Below, piece after piece: positions 52,900 to 64,000 of a stretch of DNA of 64,000 nt; within the stretch, counting starts at the first letter, position 1, and every line of letters starts with the position of its first letter. Origin of the DNA: Tilletia caries. Its lineage: Eukaryota > Basidiomycota > Exobasidiomycetes > Tilletiales > Tilletiaceae. Made by a program: the position numbers and the translations under genes. Where the stretch lies: NCBI GenBank assembly GCA_032718865.1, contig JALUTQ010000037.1, positions 496,001 through 560,000 of the forward strand, read 5' to 3'. The notes below the pieces were generated by a model that was not told the DNA's origin, ran no database searches, and saw only the letters and a list, made by a program, of their open reading frames with translations.

Positions 52900-53687
52900 C
52901 AATCCCCTATCACCGAGTGGAACACTTTGCACCAGTTTTGCACCACTAACCCTCTGATAACCGTCACAATAACACAACGCAACCACATTCAGACACTTGG
53001 AAAGAATCATGCACCTCCCATAGATGCACCCGCTCCCGCTTTCCGTTTGTCAATTGGTCTCCTGGTCGAGCAGGAGGGTGGCCTTGAGTGGTGTCAAAAA
53101 AGTTGCACAAATGAGACAAACGGCGTATCACCCAGTGGAACACTTTCGATTTTCAAAATGCCAGGCCGTATTGTGTCCGCTAGTTTTCAGAACGACCTGG
53201 CGAGCCAACGAGTCAGGCTATGGATGAAATCACTGGTAGAATTTTTCAGCATCGTGTGAAATACCCGTTCAGCGAGGAAAGCAAATGCCGACAGTGGATT
53301 TGGCGGTGGCCCTTACTGCCTAAGACTGCAACAGCCATAGCACCCTAACCATCCAACCTTTTCAAGGTCTCTAACTTGGAGTGTGCTCCATGCGTATGTC
53401 GCTACTACTCCCGTCGAAGTCGCAGCGCTAGTTTATCATGTCAGTTCTCTGTCGGTGGTGTTCAAAGTGACTGTACAAATTTCTACTAATGGAATTCTGG
53501 CCCTTCTTCACCTTCGGAACACCATAACTCTCCGTAGACACCTCGCAGCGACTTCAAACTTGGAGAGGTTACTCTGTAGTACACAGTGCACAATGTCCTA
53601 AATTTTCAGCTCTGTAGCATTGTTTTGTGGTGTGTTGTGGTGGTGTTCCACTGGGTGATAAGTGTTCCACTGGGTGATAGGGGACTG
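52900..53687. mobile_element. Tc1/mariner (pogo-like) MITE, 788 bp
   Basis: The ends CAATCCCCTATCACCGAGTG and, at the other side in complement, CAGTCCCCTATCACCCAGTG, with GAACAC continuing, are inverted repeats with two mismatches. Both sides are bounded by TA (52898-52899 and 53688-53689), the usual target. The terminal GTGTTCCACTGGGTGATA is duplicated in tandem at the right end (about 53644-53683), and further copies of CCCAGTGGAACAC lie inside. There is no transposase. Confidence 0.8.
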
Positions 53688-53945
53688 TATTTCTGTCCAT
53701 GACTGATCACTTTGTGCTCCAGTGCGCAATCACGCTCCTGCTTGTCGCTCACCTCTTTCTCACTGACCCTTACATTCTTCTCTTGACTCCCTTAACCTCT
53801 TCTGGTCTGTACTTTGACTTCTCTCGCCTCTCTCCGTTTCCCTTTTTCTCCGACTACCGCAGTTACCCTTCTTCCGGCTGACGACTAGTCACCAGACTTA
53901 GTTATACCACATCTACCTCAAGTCCTCAACCCTTGGCAGATCAAG

Positions 53946-55735
53946 TTGCCTGTTACATTCACTTCATTGGTCACCCTCTCCCGGAATCCGCTCCTGTCAC
54001 TGTCACCTCCGACCTGCCATTCTATCCTCGTCCCTCGAATATCGACAGTGTCTCTTGAGGTCGCCTACAACACTGCGCGTCTGTGTCTCCTCGACTCCGT
54101 CGGATCCGCCGTCGAGGCTCTCCACTTCTCCCAGGCCGTCTCCGTCCTCGGCGCCGTCGTGCCCGGCACCACCGTCCCCAACGGTGCTCGCGTGAGTTGG
54201 TAGATGATCTTCTTCCAATACGAACGCGTCTCCAATGACTGACATTCCCTCTGTTTCTGTTACAGGTCATTGGTACCAACCGCGTCCTTGACCCTATCCG
54301 TGCCGCTTTCAACAAGGGGGCTTTGATCCGCTGGCTCAACTTCAACGACACCTGGCTCGCTGTCGAGGTACGTTTTTCCACAGTACCTGCGCCCTGCGCC
54401 CTGCCTGGACGCGTCTCACCATTTCCTCATCCTCTGCTTTTTGCATCTTACAGTGGGGCCACCCCTCCGACAACCTTGGAACCATCATCTCCGTCGCCGA
54501 CTGGCTCTCCCGCACAGCAGTCGCCAACGGCAAGAAGCCCTCACCGTCCAGGACATCCTCACCGCCCCCATCCAGGCCCATGAGATCCAGGGCACCCTCG
54601 CCATCGAGAACTCGCTCAACCGTGTCGGTCTGGACCACGTCCTACTCGTCAAGGTCGCCTCCGCTGCCGTCGAATCCAAGATGATCGGTAACTCCCGCGA
54701 CCAGACTGTCGACGTGATCTCCCAGGCCTTTGTTGATGGTCAGAGTCTTCGCACCTACCGTCACGCGCCCAACGATTCCTCACGTAAGTCCTGGGCTGCT
54801 CGTTCAGAAGGGTCAGCCCGGTCTGCCCAGTGTCCTCACCGCCAAGGTCTGGGGCTTCTACGACGTCCTTTTCAAGGGCAATGAGTTCGCATTCCAGCGC
54901 CCTTACACCTCCTACGTGATGGAGAACGGCCTCTTCAAGCTCGTGCCCGCCGAGCTCCACGCCCACACCGCCTGCGAGGCCGCCGCCCTCGCCCACGCCG
55001 AGATGACCAAGGTCTGCAAGACGTCGGACGACATTGAGAAGGTGAAGCTCCTGACGCAAGAGGCTGCCGCGCGAATCATCAGCAAGGCGGGCACGCTGCA
55101 CACCTACGCCGACCGGGATCACTCGCGCCAGTACATGGTCGCTGTCTCGCTCATGAATGGCAAGTTGACGCCTGACATGTACAACGATGACTATGCGGCG
55201 AACCCGAAGATTGAAGAGTTGCGGGCCAAGATGGAGGTTAAGGAGGAGGGTCGGTACACGAAGGAGTACATGGAGCCGGAGAAGAGGAGCATTGGTAACT
55301 CTGTTGAGATCGTCTTTAAGGACGGTAGCACCATTGGGCCGATTGCGTTTGACTACGTGAGTTGTGTCCCTCTTCCCCTTTTTCGTACAGACTCCCTGAC
55401 TGAACGCGTCTCTTCTTCAATGACGAACAGCCCGTCGGTTATGCCCGTCGCCGTGAGGAGGCCATGCCGCTCATTGCGAAGAAGCTGCGCAAGTACCTCG
55501 AGGACCACTTTGACGAGGCGCGCGACAGCAAGATCATGTCCCTTATTGAGGACCACAAGGCGTTGGCGGCGATGCCTGTTTCGGAGTTCGTTGACGTGAG
55601 TAGAAATTTGTCGTTCTTTCAAGGGGTGCGGGAACTTCTGGCTGACTTTGGTTTTCCCTTTCTTTGCAGCTCTGGCTCACCGCTCAAGGCTTGGTTGTCC
55701 GCCTTGCTCGTCCGCCGGGATCTGTTTAGACACAG
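53946..55735 (+). pseudogene. 2-methylcitrate dehydratase (PrpD/MmgE family), decayed
   Basis: Exons follow the PrpD family order: VAYNTARLCLLDSVGSAVEA (to 54192), [20 protein letters not shown] and [10 protein letters not shown] (54267-54367), [20 protein letters not shown] (from about 54454) through [20 protein letters not shown], then [39 protein letters not shown], and PVGYARRREEAMPL after another intron. Introns have GTGAGT/GTACGT..CAG ends. Between RKSWAA and [10 protein letters not shown] about 11 residues that the family has are missing and the frame shifts. The joint is a repeat-like GGGCTGCT, so a deletion by microhomology is likely. The N-terminus is also incomplete. The intact enzyme works in the mitochondrial methylcitrate cycle for propionyl-CoA. 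I read this as a recent pseudogene. Confidence 0.8.
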
Positions 55736-55739
55736 CTAA

Positions 55740-58017
55740 TGAAGCATTAAGGGCGGTCTCGGCTTCTCCGTCTCCCTGATCAACCTCGACAAAATTCAAT
55801 CGAAGATGGGAATCGATTTCCTCACGCTCCTCGCAGATCCCACCCAGGCGGACGGCGGTCGGTTGGACAGGTTGGCAATCCTGCCTCGCCGAGGCGCCAC
55901 GGAATGCACATACAGCAGAAGAACTTTCCGAACAACTGTCCAAAATGTAAGGGAGGTTCCTTGTCTAGTTGCGTTCGGGAACATTCAATGATTGATTCAT
56001 TCTGCTCATTGACTATCGTACTTACTCGGATGTATCTTGAAACATAGCGTGTCTACTACGCATAATAGAAGTGATATCCAGTGCAAAGCAAGGATTATTC
56101 AGGGAGGCTACATGTAGACAGAACGATTCCGATGGAGAGACTGTCACTTGCCCCAGCGCAACAACCAAGCTCGAAGAAAAGTAACCTCCTCCTCATGAAT
56201 CTTCCGAGTCCTCTCCCGTACCTTCCCTGCCTTCCACTCATCGCTTGGGGTTGGAAGTGAGTTCTGGTCGCAATGCTGCCAGCAATTCGGGATCAACTTG
56301 AATGGCCGCATCGGCGTATCGGTCCTCGAGCCTCCTTCTGCATAATCATCCCGAGTGAGGGGTTGCAGGGCGCCAAGGGTCGAAATGATCGTCGATGATC
56401 GCCAGTCGGTCCACACTTCCTATACCGGTGCCGCGAGGCGCGCCCTGTTGGGTAGCGAGAGAGTGAAGGCCTGCCAGAAAAGAGCCAAGACGGTTGATTT
56501 CGTTGATGTCGGGCCGGTCGGGGACGCCGGAGGTGAGTGAGGTAGGCGGAAATGCCTCAGAACAGTACGAGGCTGTGTAAGAGAGCGTCAGCAGAGAGGA
56601 GACAAGCTGCGGACCTGGGGTGTATTCCGTTGAGCGCGAACGGATGTTGAAGAGGCTGGAGGCGGTCAGTTGGTTGGCTTCTGCGTGGGCCAGCAACATG
56701 GGACGCTGCTGCTGCTGGTCTTGCTGCGCAGACGGTTCAAAATGGGGTGTTTCCGATGTCATGGAGTCGAGGCTTGCTGGTACCGTAATATCGATGCTGT
56801 CCATTGAGACATTCGTCAGCATAACAAAACATTGACCACGCGAAGAGGCAAGGAGTGGAATTCTCACCTCGAGGAAAATAGAGATCCCGCCAGTGGCTTC
56901 GGTCAGAAGGTCGAGACCCTCAGCTCGGCCGCCGGATCACTGAAAGATGATGGGGAAGTCAGGGTTGGCAGCTGCGGGTGCGGGGTCCGAGGCTGGTCAG
57001 TGAAGACGTATAAGCGAGTGCCGTTGTAGATGTAGAGGCCGATGCCAACCTGGTCGACCTGTGAGAATTGGTGACGCTGAATGTTGATGTAGAGGCTTGG
57101 AGGGTCTTGGCAGCGACAACGATGAGGCGCTCGACAAGAGGCCAGTGTGTGTTGAAGAGAAGCTCGATCTCGTTGAAGTAGACCTGAGGTAGGGGTGGAG
57201 TAAGAGATGTCAGCCAGTTGGTCCTGGAACGTGTCTGCCAGAAAATCGAAACACCCACTTCATTAGTACTCTGTCCTCCGAATGAGTGAAGTGATCGCAC
57301 AAAATCCCAGTGCACGTGGAGGAGTTGGAATGCGAGTCAAACGTTCTGGAGGGCCGGCACCTGGACGTTAACGTGAACTCCGTTGGCGCCGACGGTGAGA
57401 GGAGGGATGGGCGCGTGTGAGTCGAGTCACGAGTGGGAAACTGTGTGGCCGGTGGACTGGCACCGGACTCGACAGCGACCAATTATGTCGTGTGACTGGT
57501 GGGGGGAGAGTTGGAGAGCTGTTGACATGATTGCGAGATTCTATTTGATGGGGAAGAGCGGTGGAAGGGGAAGGAAGGGCATAGCCAGGTCAGTATGTCT
57601 GCGCAGTATACAGGTATGCTGTTCTGGAGCAACAAGCCCAACTCACCATGCTGCAGCATGACAAGGGGCGCTTGGGGCGTGGGCCATCATCGTCACCAAG
57701 CCTTTCATGCGCAGTAAAGAGGTGAATGCGAGATGGTGATTCTGACCATCGAACTCTGGCGAAAAGAAGCATGAAGGGTGTTCTTATTCTCCGTCAGCAT
57801 TCACCCTCGCAGAACAGATTGAAGCGTTGATATTTGATTCATCAGCTGAAGACAAGGATGTGGATGATGAGGCGAAGGGAGCGACTTCCAAGCTTTGACA
57901 AGGGTTAGTCATCTCGATGTCTATAGGGAGAGAGAGAAAGAGAGGAGAAGAGGGAGGAGAGAGATAAGCATGGGCAGCAGCGGCAGGAGGAGCTCGCTAC
58001 CTGTGGATCGGCGTGGC
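55740..58017 (-). other. Unassigned, coding-like minus-strand fragments
   Basis: On the minus strand a segment at about 57367-57315 reads LTVGANGVHVNVQVPALQNV. At about 57185-57000 VYFNEIELLFNTHWPLVERL changes frame into QVDQVGIGLYIYNGTRLYVF. A Ser/Gln-rich open frame occupies 56346-56867. These look like exon remnants with frame breaks. I do not recognise the parents. They continue the direction of the Hsp70 and Asf1 fragments next to them. Confidence 0.35.
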
Positions 58018-58113
58018 TCACTCAAGCTCTGTGAGTGGAGAGATGCATTCAAAGGTGACGCGGAAGATGTATGGGTCAGTGAAGTTTGCAGTTGCGCTGG
58101 TCATCTCGACATT
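58018..58113 (-). pseudogene. Histone chaperone Asf1 N-terminal fragment
   Basis: After an intron-like 3' site (CTCTGCAG) the minus strand reads NVEMTSATANFTDPYIFRVT and FECISPLTELE, then TGA. Asf1 proteins have NVEVLNNPA.FTDPY.FEITFE and continue LEWKL at this place, so the stop replaces the conserved Trp. Asf1 is the H3-H4 chaperone of the nucleus. Only the first exon-sized piece is seen; the rest is missing. Confidence 0.65.
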
Positions 58114-58208
58114 CTGCAGAGAGGAAGGGGAGAGAGCGGATGTGGGTGACTGAAGGAGGCAGTGTGGAAGATGGGCTGGGCGGCTGGCTTGCTGAGTGCT
58201 GCGCTTAC

Positions 58209-58905
58209 CTGGAAATGGACGATGGACAGTCTTGTCGTCAGCTCGAACTTGGAGGCAAAGGCCTCCTCGTTGAGCGAGCTGCGGAGGTTGTAGGCGTATG
58301 ACTCGAGGCCGTTCTTGGCGGTGATGCGGGCAGTGGCGGCCTCGTCCTCAGCCTGTGGACGAGAAGGTGAATGCAATGGTCAGTTTGTTACAAACACGTG
58401 AGGAAGGGATCGAATACATACGCGGAACTTCTCAGCCTCGTTGACCATGCGCTCGATGTCGTCTTTGGACAGTCGGGCCTTGTCGTTGTTGATGGTAATC
58501 TTCTGCGACTTGCCGGGAGTCTTGTCCGCGGCCGATACGTTGAAGACAGAGTTGGCGTCGACGTCGAAGGTGACCTCGATCTGGGGGACACCAGGGGGAG
58601 CAGGCGCGATGCCGGAGAGCTCAAATTTGTCTGTCGGAACGTAGCCTGGAGTGGGTCAGGAGTATAAGCGGCGCACATTGTGTCTGTCGACAATAGCACT
58701 CCTGTCACTTGTAAAATCAGCACGAACGGGAATCATCCAACGCAAGACTGTCATCGATGCATCTGTAGGTGCCGTCGTCGAAGTGAGACGCATGTCAGAA
58801 GTAGAGCCTGTAATTTCACGACGCAGTGAAAGAGGACAACATACTTGACATGGACGCAGCTCGGTCCGGAACGAAGGCCTCAACTTGAATCTGCATACGT
58901 GTGAC
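58209..58905 (-). pseudogene. Hsp70 C-terminal (substrate-binding domain) fragment
   Basis: Minus-strand pieces: IQVEAFVPDRAASM (about 58890-58850), then the exon 58645-58422 with [40 protein letters not shown] and [17 protein letters not shown], then intron 58421-58353 (GTATGT..CACAG), then 58352-58209 with ITAKNGLESYAYNLRSSLNE, EAFASKFE and a diverged end. The order fits the beta-sandwich and lid of a cytosolic Hsp70. No ATPase domain is present, so it cannot be a functional chaperone. The exon ends in a donor that would splice toward the Asf1 piece. Confidence 0.8.
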
Positions 58906-58909
58906 ACAG

Positions 58910-59959
58910 TCGAGCGTTGAGAGAAGACGACCGTTCCACCTGGTTGCGCCCATCCGACCTGCTCGAATGAAAGACAGTGCATGTGTGTTGAGAACCAAAC
59001 GTTATTTTATGAGCGAATCCTCACCATCACTTTTGCACGGGCCATCTGCTCCCCTAGTCCTACACCGACCCAGCCAACCTTGCGTGAGGCTACCGCCGTG
59101 TAGCTAACGGAGGACATTCCATTGTCGTAGACCGCCGTAATACACAAATCTCGCTTGCAGAAAGAGTCCCTGAAGATTTTGGCTCGAGCGAGGGCAGCGA
59201 GCGCAAGAAACGGGGCGAGCTTCTTTGTTCACATCATAGCTCGCAGTCGCATCCTGGGCAGAGGGCGAGGTTCCCGTGAGAAGCTAAAGAGAGAAGAGAG
59301 AGGCCTGTGAAGGGGGCAGAAGGGATGGGAAGGAGGGAAGGAATCACTGAAAGGAGGGTAGATAGCTAGATAAGCCAGCGAGTACAGGACGAGCAATTGC
59401 ATCCCAGCGATTAGCGAACACCGCGTGATGCGAAGAAAAGAAAACCTCGGTGCACGTCTCGCTTTTTGGACGCGGCGCCTGTCGTGCCCTTCCGAGACCG
59501 CGAGTTGGAAGCCTCGCCGCTGCTATCGAATGACTTGAGGGAGGCTGCTTCTAACACCTCTCACGATGCCGTCGTAGATAGCGCGTTATGATCCAGGGCT
59601 TAAAGAGCTACTGATCTCTGCTGACAGGATAAAAAGTTCAGCCGGTCAGTTGGTCAGTTCCGGATCATGAAAAGAGGTGAGGGACTGAACGGAGTACGAG
59701 GCCCTCAACAGGGCGAATAGGTTGGGACCCGAGACGTGCCCGCCAGGAAGGCAGGGGAAGTCGGCCAGTCGGCGGAGATGGATGCTGAAGTCCAGACGCT
59801 CGAGCACGACCAGACGCGTGTCGATCAGCTCATGCTGAGTCTTCTCATCCTCACCCTCACTGCGCTCATTCCCTCCATTTCCTGAAGCAGACCCCAGACC
59901 CAACCGAGCAAGCCAACGCACCGTCCACTCCCCTTCGAAGCGTCCGCATATGCAACTTC
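58910..59959. other. No supported gene
   Basis: GC-rich and purine-rich stretches (about 59290-59360 GAAG/GGGA runs) with no clear gene. A minus-strand open frame at 59646-59993 has no motif. Confidence 0.4.
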
Positions 59960-61833
59960 TTAACGACCTCCTTCCCCTCCCCCTATCCCACATCCGACAA
60001 CCTCTTCAACTCCTCCGCCTCCACTCTCGCCAACTCTCCCGACAGTGGAGCCGGGCCGTGCGTGTGTTTGAACCGATGAGCGGGGAGAGCGCGAGGACGA
60101 GGTGCTGGAGGGCGAAGAGGCCCATGGTCTGTCAAGACCCGGACTCGGACCCATGGTCGGCGGAGGTGTCTCACTGGAACAGGTACCGGACCATGTACTC
60201 GCCCAGGACGCGGACGCTTTCCCATACTGCGCGACTCGCTCGAAGCTCGAAGGAGCCGACGCGAACCCAGCAGGGGGCATACGAGTCATCACGGCTGTCG
60301 CTTTAGGAGAGGTGCATAAGAGACCGGAGTCAGCTTCGAGAATCTGGCACTCTGGCATGTGATTGAGTCCGGACTTACGATGCCAGCATTTCCTCCTGAC
60401 ACGAAACCTCACTTGCGCAACCTCATCCTCATCGCTGCTCGATTCAGCCACAGGCTTAGTAAAAAAAGACTCCAACCGCAAGCCCGCGACAGCTCGCACA
60501 GAGGAACTCGCGAAGGGAGGACTGCAAGGTGGCGAAGCCGTCAGCAAAGTGAGAGTACGGTCGGTCCGGAGCCTTTGAGTTGGATGACGGTCCTGTTTGG
60601 CTGTTGGGGGTTGGGTGGGGAAGGCTGGGGTGGATGTGATTGGGGTGGGCAGGGCGACTTCGACTGGGAGTTTGGGATTGGTGTATGATGATATGATGAG
60701 TCGGTGAAGGGTAATACTTGATTTTGGGCAATGAAGACACTCACAAAGACTGGTGACTGGTCGCTCGGCCTTCTTCAAGCTGTCCTACCCATTCTCCGAA
60801 CGGGTGGTCGGCATATACCTGTGCCATGGCATGATGTCGATATCGGCGTGCGACTTTTCTGCCTTGCGTTTGCGCTGTGCGAGTGCATCGAGACGGGCAA
60901 GAGTCTCTTTCAACTCGGGTTCTGCCTTTGCACTGCCGCTGCTGTCGCCACCTTTGGCTGCCTGGGTGCGCGCCAATGCTGCTTGTGCTTGCTTGCGGAG
61001 AAGGGCGACTCCGACGGGTTCGACCTCGTCATCGCCGCCGCCGTTATGGCTGGAGGAGAAATGGGCGGCAATGCCTCTCCCGCTGAGGACCTCGCCAAGT
61101 GTCAGGCACGGGTACGTCTGGACCCGAGGTGATGGTGTGCCGAGTGGAGGGCTGACCAGAGTGGGAGAGAATGAGATCGCGTGTATCTCCGATGTCGAGC
61201 TGAGGCAAGGCTGCGGGGGAGATGCCTGCCGAGCAAGCGGAAGGAGTCGAAGGGCGGTGCGTTTGTTCTGCCTTGCGGGATGAAGAGGCAAAGGGAGTGG
61301 GAAGCGGGCGCAGTGTTCGTGCTCGATCTCCCACTGCTTTGTATGTTCCTCCATTTGTACCATGCGCATCCTGCTGCGGTCCTCCTCGTCGATCTGGGAG
61401 TCAGCGCCAGACGGGGATGAGACGAGGATGTCATAGGGGAACTCTGCGGGGAGCGGGGTCAGGTAAGAGAAGTGTGCGCCAGTGTGCACCGTGTGTGACT
61501 GGGCGAGCGCGGCGGAAGAACGAGGGGTGTGCTGAGTAAGGAGCGGGGCGCGGGCGTGACTGCGTCGGGAATCAGATGGGTAACTAGTCGCGCTACGGGT
61601 TTGAGAAGAGGCAGACCGAGGATTGGCGCCATTCGCGCGGCTAAGGACATTGTTGGAAGCCGGGGCTGGGGAAGTCGTGGAGTCGTGATGCGTGGGTGCG
61701 TTTCATTCTGGGCTGAAAGGAGTCGAAGTGAGGCCGCACAGAGCCGAAGGAAGAGCAGTGGTTCACAGAGACGATTTTGAAGCGCGCTGGCGAGACCGGC
61801 GACGGCGGCACCAGCAGCAGAGCGGGACAGCAT
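59960..61833 (-). CDS. Hypothetical multi-exon protein, possibly mitochondrial
   Basis: From ATG 61833 the minus strand reads MLSRSAAGAAVAGLASALQN, an Arg/Ala/Ser N-terminus like a mitochondrial presequence. After a probable splice site (CCCGCAG before 61420) another frame reads FPYDILVSSPSGADSQIDEE, later VEPVGVALLRKQAQAALART and ELKETLARLDALAQRKRKAE (coiled coil, about 61000-60840). Further downstream a Ser-rich frame contains SFFTKPVAESSSDEDEVAQV. The exon joins are uncertain and some frames may be decayed. The family is not recognised. Confidence 0.35.
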
Positions 61834-62199
61834 CGTTACTGAGAGTGTGTGTGTGTGGTGGTGGATGTATGGGTCATGAGAGAGGTGAGAGGGTCAGAAA
61901 ACGAGCTGAGTGCGTCTGATCCTGACGGAAGCTGGAAGTGGAGGGACAGGGGCGGGAGGCAAAAGACCGTGCGGTGCCTATGAAGAAGCTGACTCCGAAG
62001 AAGACGAGCGAGGACAACCGAAGGAGCTGGAAAGAGAGAGGGCGAGAAGGAGATGAGGTCAGCTGGACGGACGTAAATTACGCTCAAGTTGACAGGACGC
62101 ACCTTACACCTATAGTGACTGTGGTGTGCCGTCCTCTGCAAACTGGAGCCCGTACAGTCTGCAATTCTGCAGAACGGTCAAAGATCAAGATGCCAAGGA

Positions 62200-62660
62200 T
62201 CATCGGTACACCGGTTTGTAAACCGACTGTGCTAGCGTTGCGACGACGCCGTTCCAACTGTCGAGCATGTGGGAACCGGGGAACACGATGGCAGGTCCCA
62301 ACACGCTGTCGATGTCGACTATGGTCCGAGTTCCAGAACCGTAAACCGCGGCGAGATGTCCGAGATCGCGCCAGACTGTGGAAGAAAAGGCGTATCCATT
62401 AGGCCAGGAGACTGTGTCGAGGAGACTGGCTACCACGTACTGCTTGAATCGTTCTTGTAGATGTTCGTCGATGTACGGCAATCGGATGACTGCCTGGAAA
62501 TGTGCGAGTCTTGGTCCGGTTGCAGTGGAGACGAAACATGCCGATGGGTGTAACATAGTTAACGTCTGCGGGACATGTGGCCCCGGAGTCGAGCTCGTGG
62601 TTTCCATCGTAGTAGGAGACGTGGCCTGCGAGACCGACGAGCATTTTTCCTGCCAATGTA
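62200..62660 (-). pseudogene. Frameshifted gene fragment of unknown family
   Basis: Minus-strand text GLAGHVSYYDGNHELDSGAT and VNYVTPIGMF in one frame gives way near 62530 to GPRLAHFQAVIRLPYIDEHL, YVVASLLDTVSWPNGYAFSS and DIDSVLGPAIVFPGSHMLDS in another. No splice sites fit the switch, so this looks like a frameshift. I do not recognise the family. Confidence 0.4.
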
Positions 62661-63184
62661 TACGCATGTAATCAAGAGTGTGAGCGTGGAAAGCACATCA
62701 AAAGGAAGAGAGAGAGAGGAGATACTCACCAAGAGGCGGATGCACGTCGAAGTTGAACTGGTGAGGGTAACTTGGGAAAGGCGCTGGTTAGGACTTAGGA
62801 AGGAAACGATGTCAGTCTCCTTTTCCTGTTCTTATCTTGTGTGAGGTTCGTATGATACTCTCTGCTGGCCTTATCAGGTGACAGGAGGGTCAGCATGAGT
62901 CAGTACGAGCTACAAGGCGAAAAGATAGAAGCAATGACATCAACATACCAGTGAAGTGTTAGACTGCTGAGCGGGATCGCAGGCATGAAAAAGCGCGACC
63001 AGAAGGGAAGGGAGCGCAAGTAAGAATGAATAACGAGGATCAGCGATCAGCACAATTGGCCGGCAACGTTTTCCAATCAGCGGAGGCAACTATGACAAAG
63101 TGGAGACTGCGCTGCTGAAAGAAATGCTGAACTAGGGCGACTGGGTTGTGAGAGTTTGTCGTATGGGCATGGCTGCGCGCGACT

Positions 63185-64000
63185 CAGGGTGGCGTCGCCA
63201 CCCTTCGCCCCAGTGATCATCACCTTTTGTCATACATATGAAGTCATATTATGCATATGACAGAATTATGACAAAAATTGTCATAGTCATATGACAGGTT
63301 TATGACAGAGTCTCATTGTCATATTTATGGCCATAATGCCTCCCGTGGCTGTCATATGACAGCTTTATGACAGAAATATGACATAATTTTCCCACCCTAA
63401 ATTCTGTCATATTCTGTCATATGACAATGCAGAACATATGCCTTATGTATGACAGTATTCTGACAAAACGTCCACAGCCGGGCCGAAAAGATGCATAATT
63501 CTGTCATATGGTCGTGCATAATCATGTCATATTCTTGGCAAATCTGACATTTTATATGACCTGAGCTCTAAATTCTGGTCAGGCTCACCGCTCAGGCGCC
63601 GAGTGCCTGGCATTTTCAGAATAAAATTAAGCGTTTTGGCATCTTCCGTGTCTCCAGCATCCCCCTGGGCCCTGCCCCTTCTCCCGATACAAAAAAACGC
63701 TCCGGAGCTCAAAATGGCTCCCAACATGTTACATGTTCCGCAGCAAGCTTCACGCGCCTGTTCTGAATGGCTGGATATGAGGTGAAAACTGCGCCAACCT
63801 GAAAGAGGGAACGCGGCGACGCGGCTTGACGCGCTTCGCGGTTCACCACATGGCGAGACGCGCTTCGCCACGCGATATTACGGTCAACTCAGAGGCGGAA
63901 AGTTTGCTTACGTAATATGACAGAAATATGACAATTTTTATGACTTCATATGACAGAAGAAAAATGACATTTGCATAATGCATATATATGACATCGCCTT
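63185..64000. mobile_element. Left part of an AT-rich element saturated with ATATGACA, running off the window
   Basis: AGGGTGGCG-T-CGCCACCCT (63186-63204) is a near-terminal palindrome. If the element starts at CAGGGTGGCG (63185) it resembles a hAT end. From 63230 to 63560 and again from 63905 to the window end the sequence is packed with ATATGACA, TTATGACA and TGTCATAT, several forming the palindrome TGTCATATGACA. A GC-richer core (63590-63890) has no recognised gene. The other end is outside the window. Confidence 0.55.

Noticed and set aside
57000..57315. Remaining exons of Asf1 downstream of the first fragment
   Set aside because: The text (FNEIELLFNTHWPLVERL, GLYIYNGTRLYVF) does not follow the Asf1 order (no YDQELD or GYYVNNEY-like stretch).

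Overview
This 64 kb window comes from a fungal nuclear genome, most likely a basidiomycete. The coding DNA is GC-rich and densely packed. Introns are short (about 60-90 bp) with GT..AG ends and visible branch-site/pyrimidine signals. The repeats are Ty3/gypsy, Helitron, hAT-like and mariner-like elements, and there is a eukaryotic TnpB homologue (Fanzor). There are no bacterial-style operons. I cannot name the species.

Layout. 0-0.8 kb: 3' part of a Fanzor RNA-guided nuclease gene, followed by a perfect hairpin and a 238-bp MITE. 1.3-10.5 kb: ordinary gene space, with a small multi-pass membrane protein (+), a DHA2-type MFS transporter (-) and a 1596-residue CCCH zinc-finger protein (-). 12-16.3 kb: a degenerate gene and an F-box-like gene broken by a one-base frameshift. 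16.5-17.8 kb: a coiled-coil ORF with an internally duplicated exon. 18.5-24.6 kb: an apparently intact three-exon Helitron Rep-helicase gene. Directly behind it are degraded, intron-containing host-gene fragments: dolichol-phosphate mannosyltransferase, an unknown gene, and a dual-specificity phosphatase. 30-35 kb: lineage-specific hypothetical genes.

35.4-51 kb is a nest of transposons. An old DNA element with a 9-bp target duplication contains a young full-length Ty3/gypsy element with identical LTRs and a CCTAG target duplication; its Pol has most of RNase H at the C-terminus, after integrase. Next to it is a non-autonomous LTR element (A) that carries an FHA-like ORF. Element A is interrupted by two hAT-like elements (8-bp target duplications), and one of these holds a second FHA-ORF LTR element (C, target duplication ATTTC). 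Gypsy, A and C share the same primer-binding site, the same TGTGCT LTR start and a hairpin just upstream of the polypurine tract. This suggests that A and C are mobilised in trans by gypsy-type proteins. A tRNA 3' half matching the primer-binding site lies at 51.5 kb.

52.9-64 kb: a mariner-like MITE and a decayed 2-methylcitrate dehydratase (PrpD) gene, then a minus-strand cluster in which an Hsp70 C-terminal fragment is followed directly by an Asf1 N-terminal fragment. Further unrecognised, partly frameshifted coding stretches follow. The window ends inside an AT-rich element saturated with the motif ATATGACA. Overall this is an accessory, transposon-rich block joined at its left side to normal gene space.
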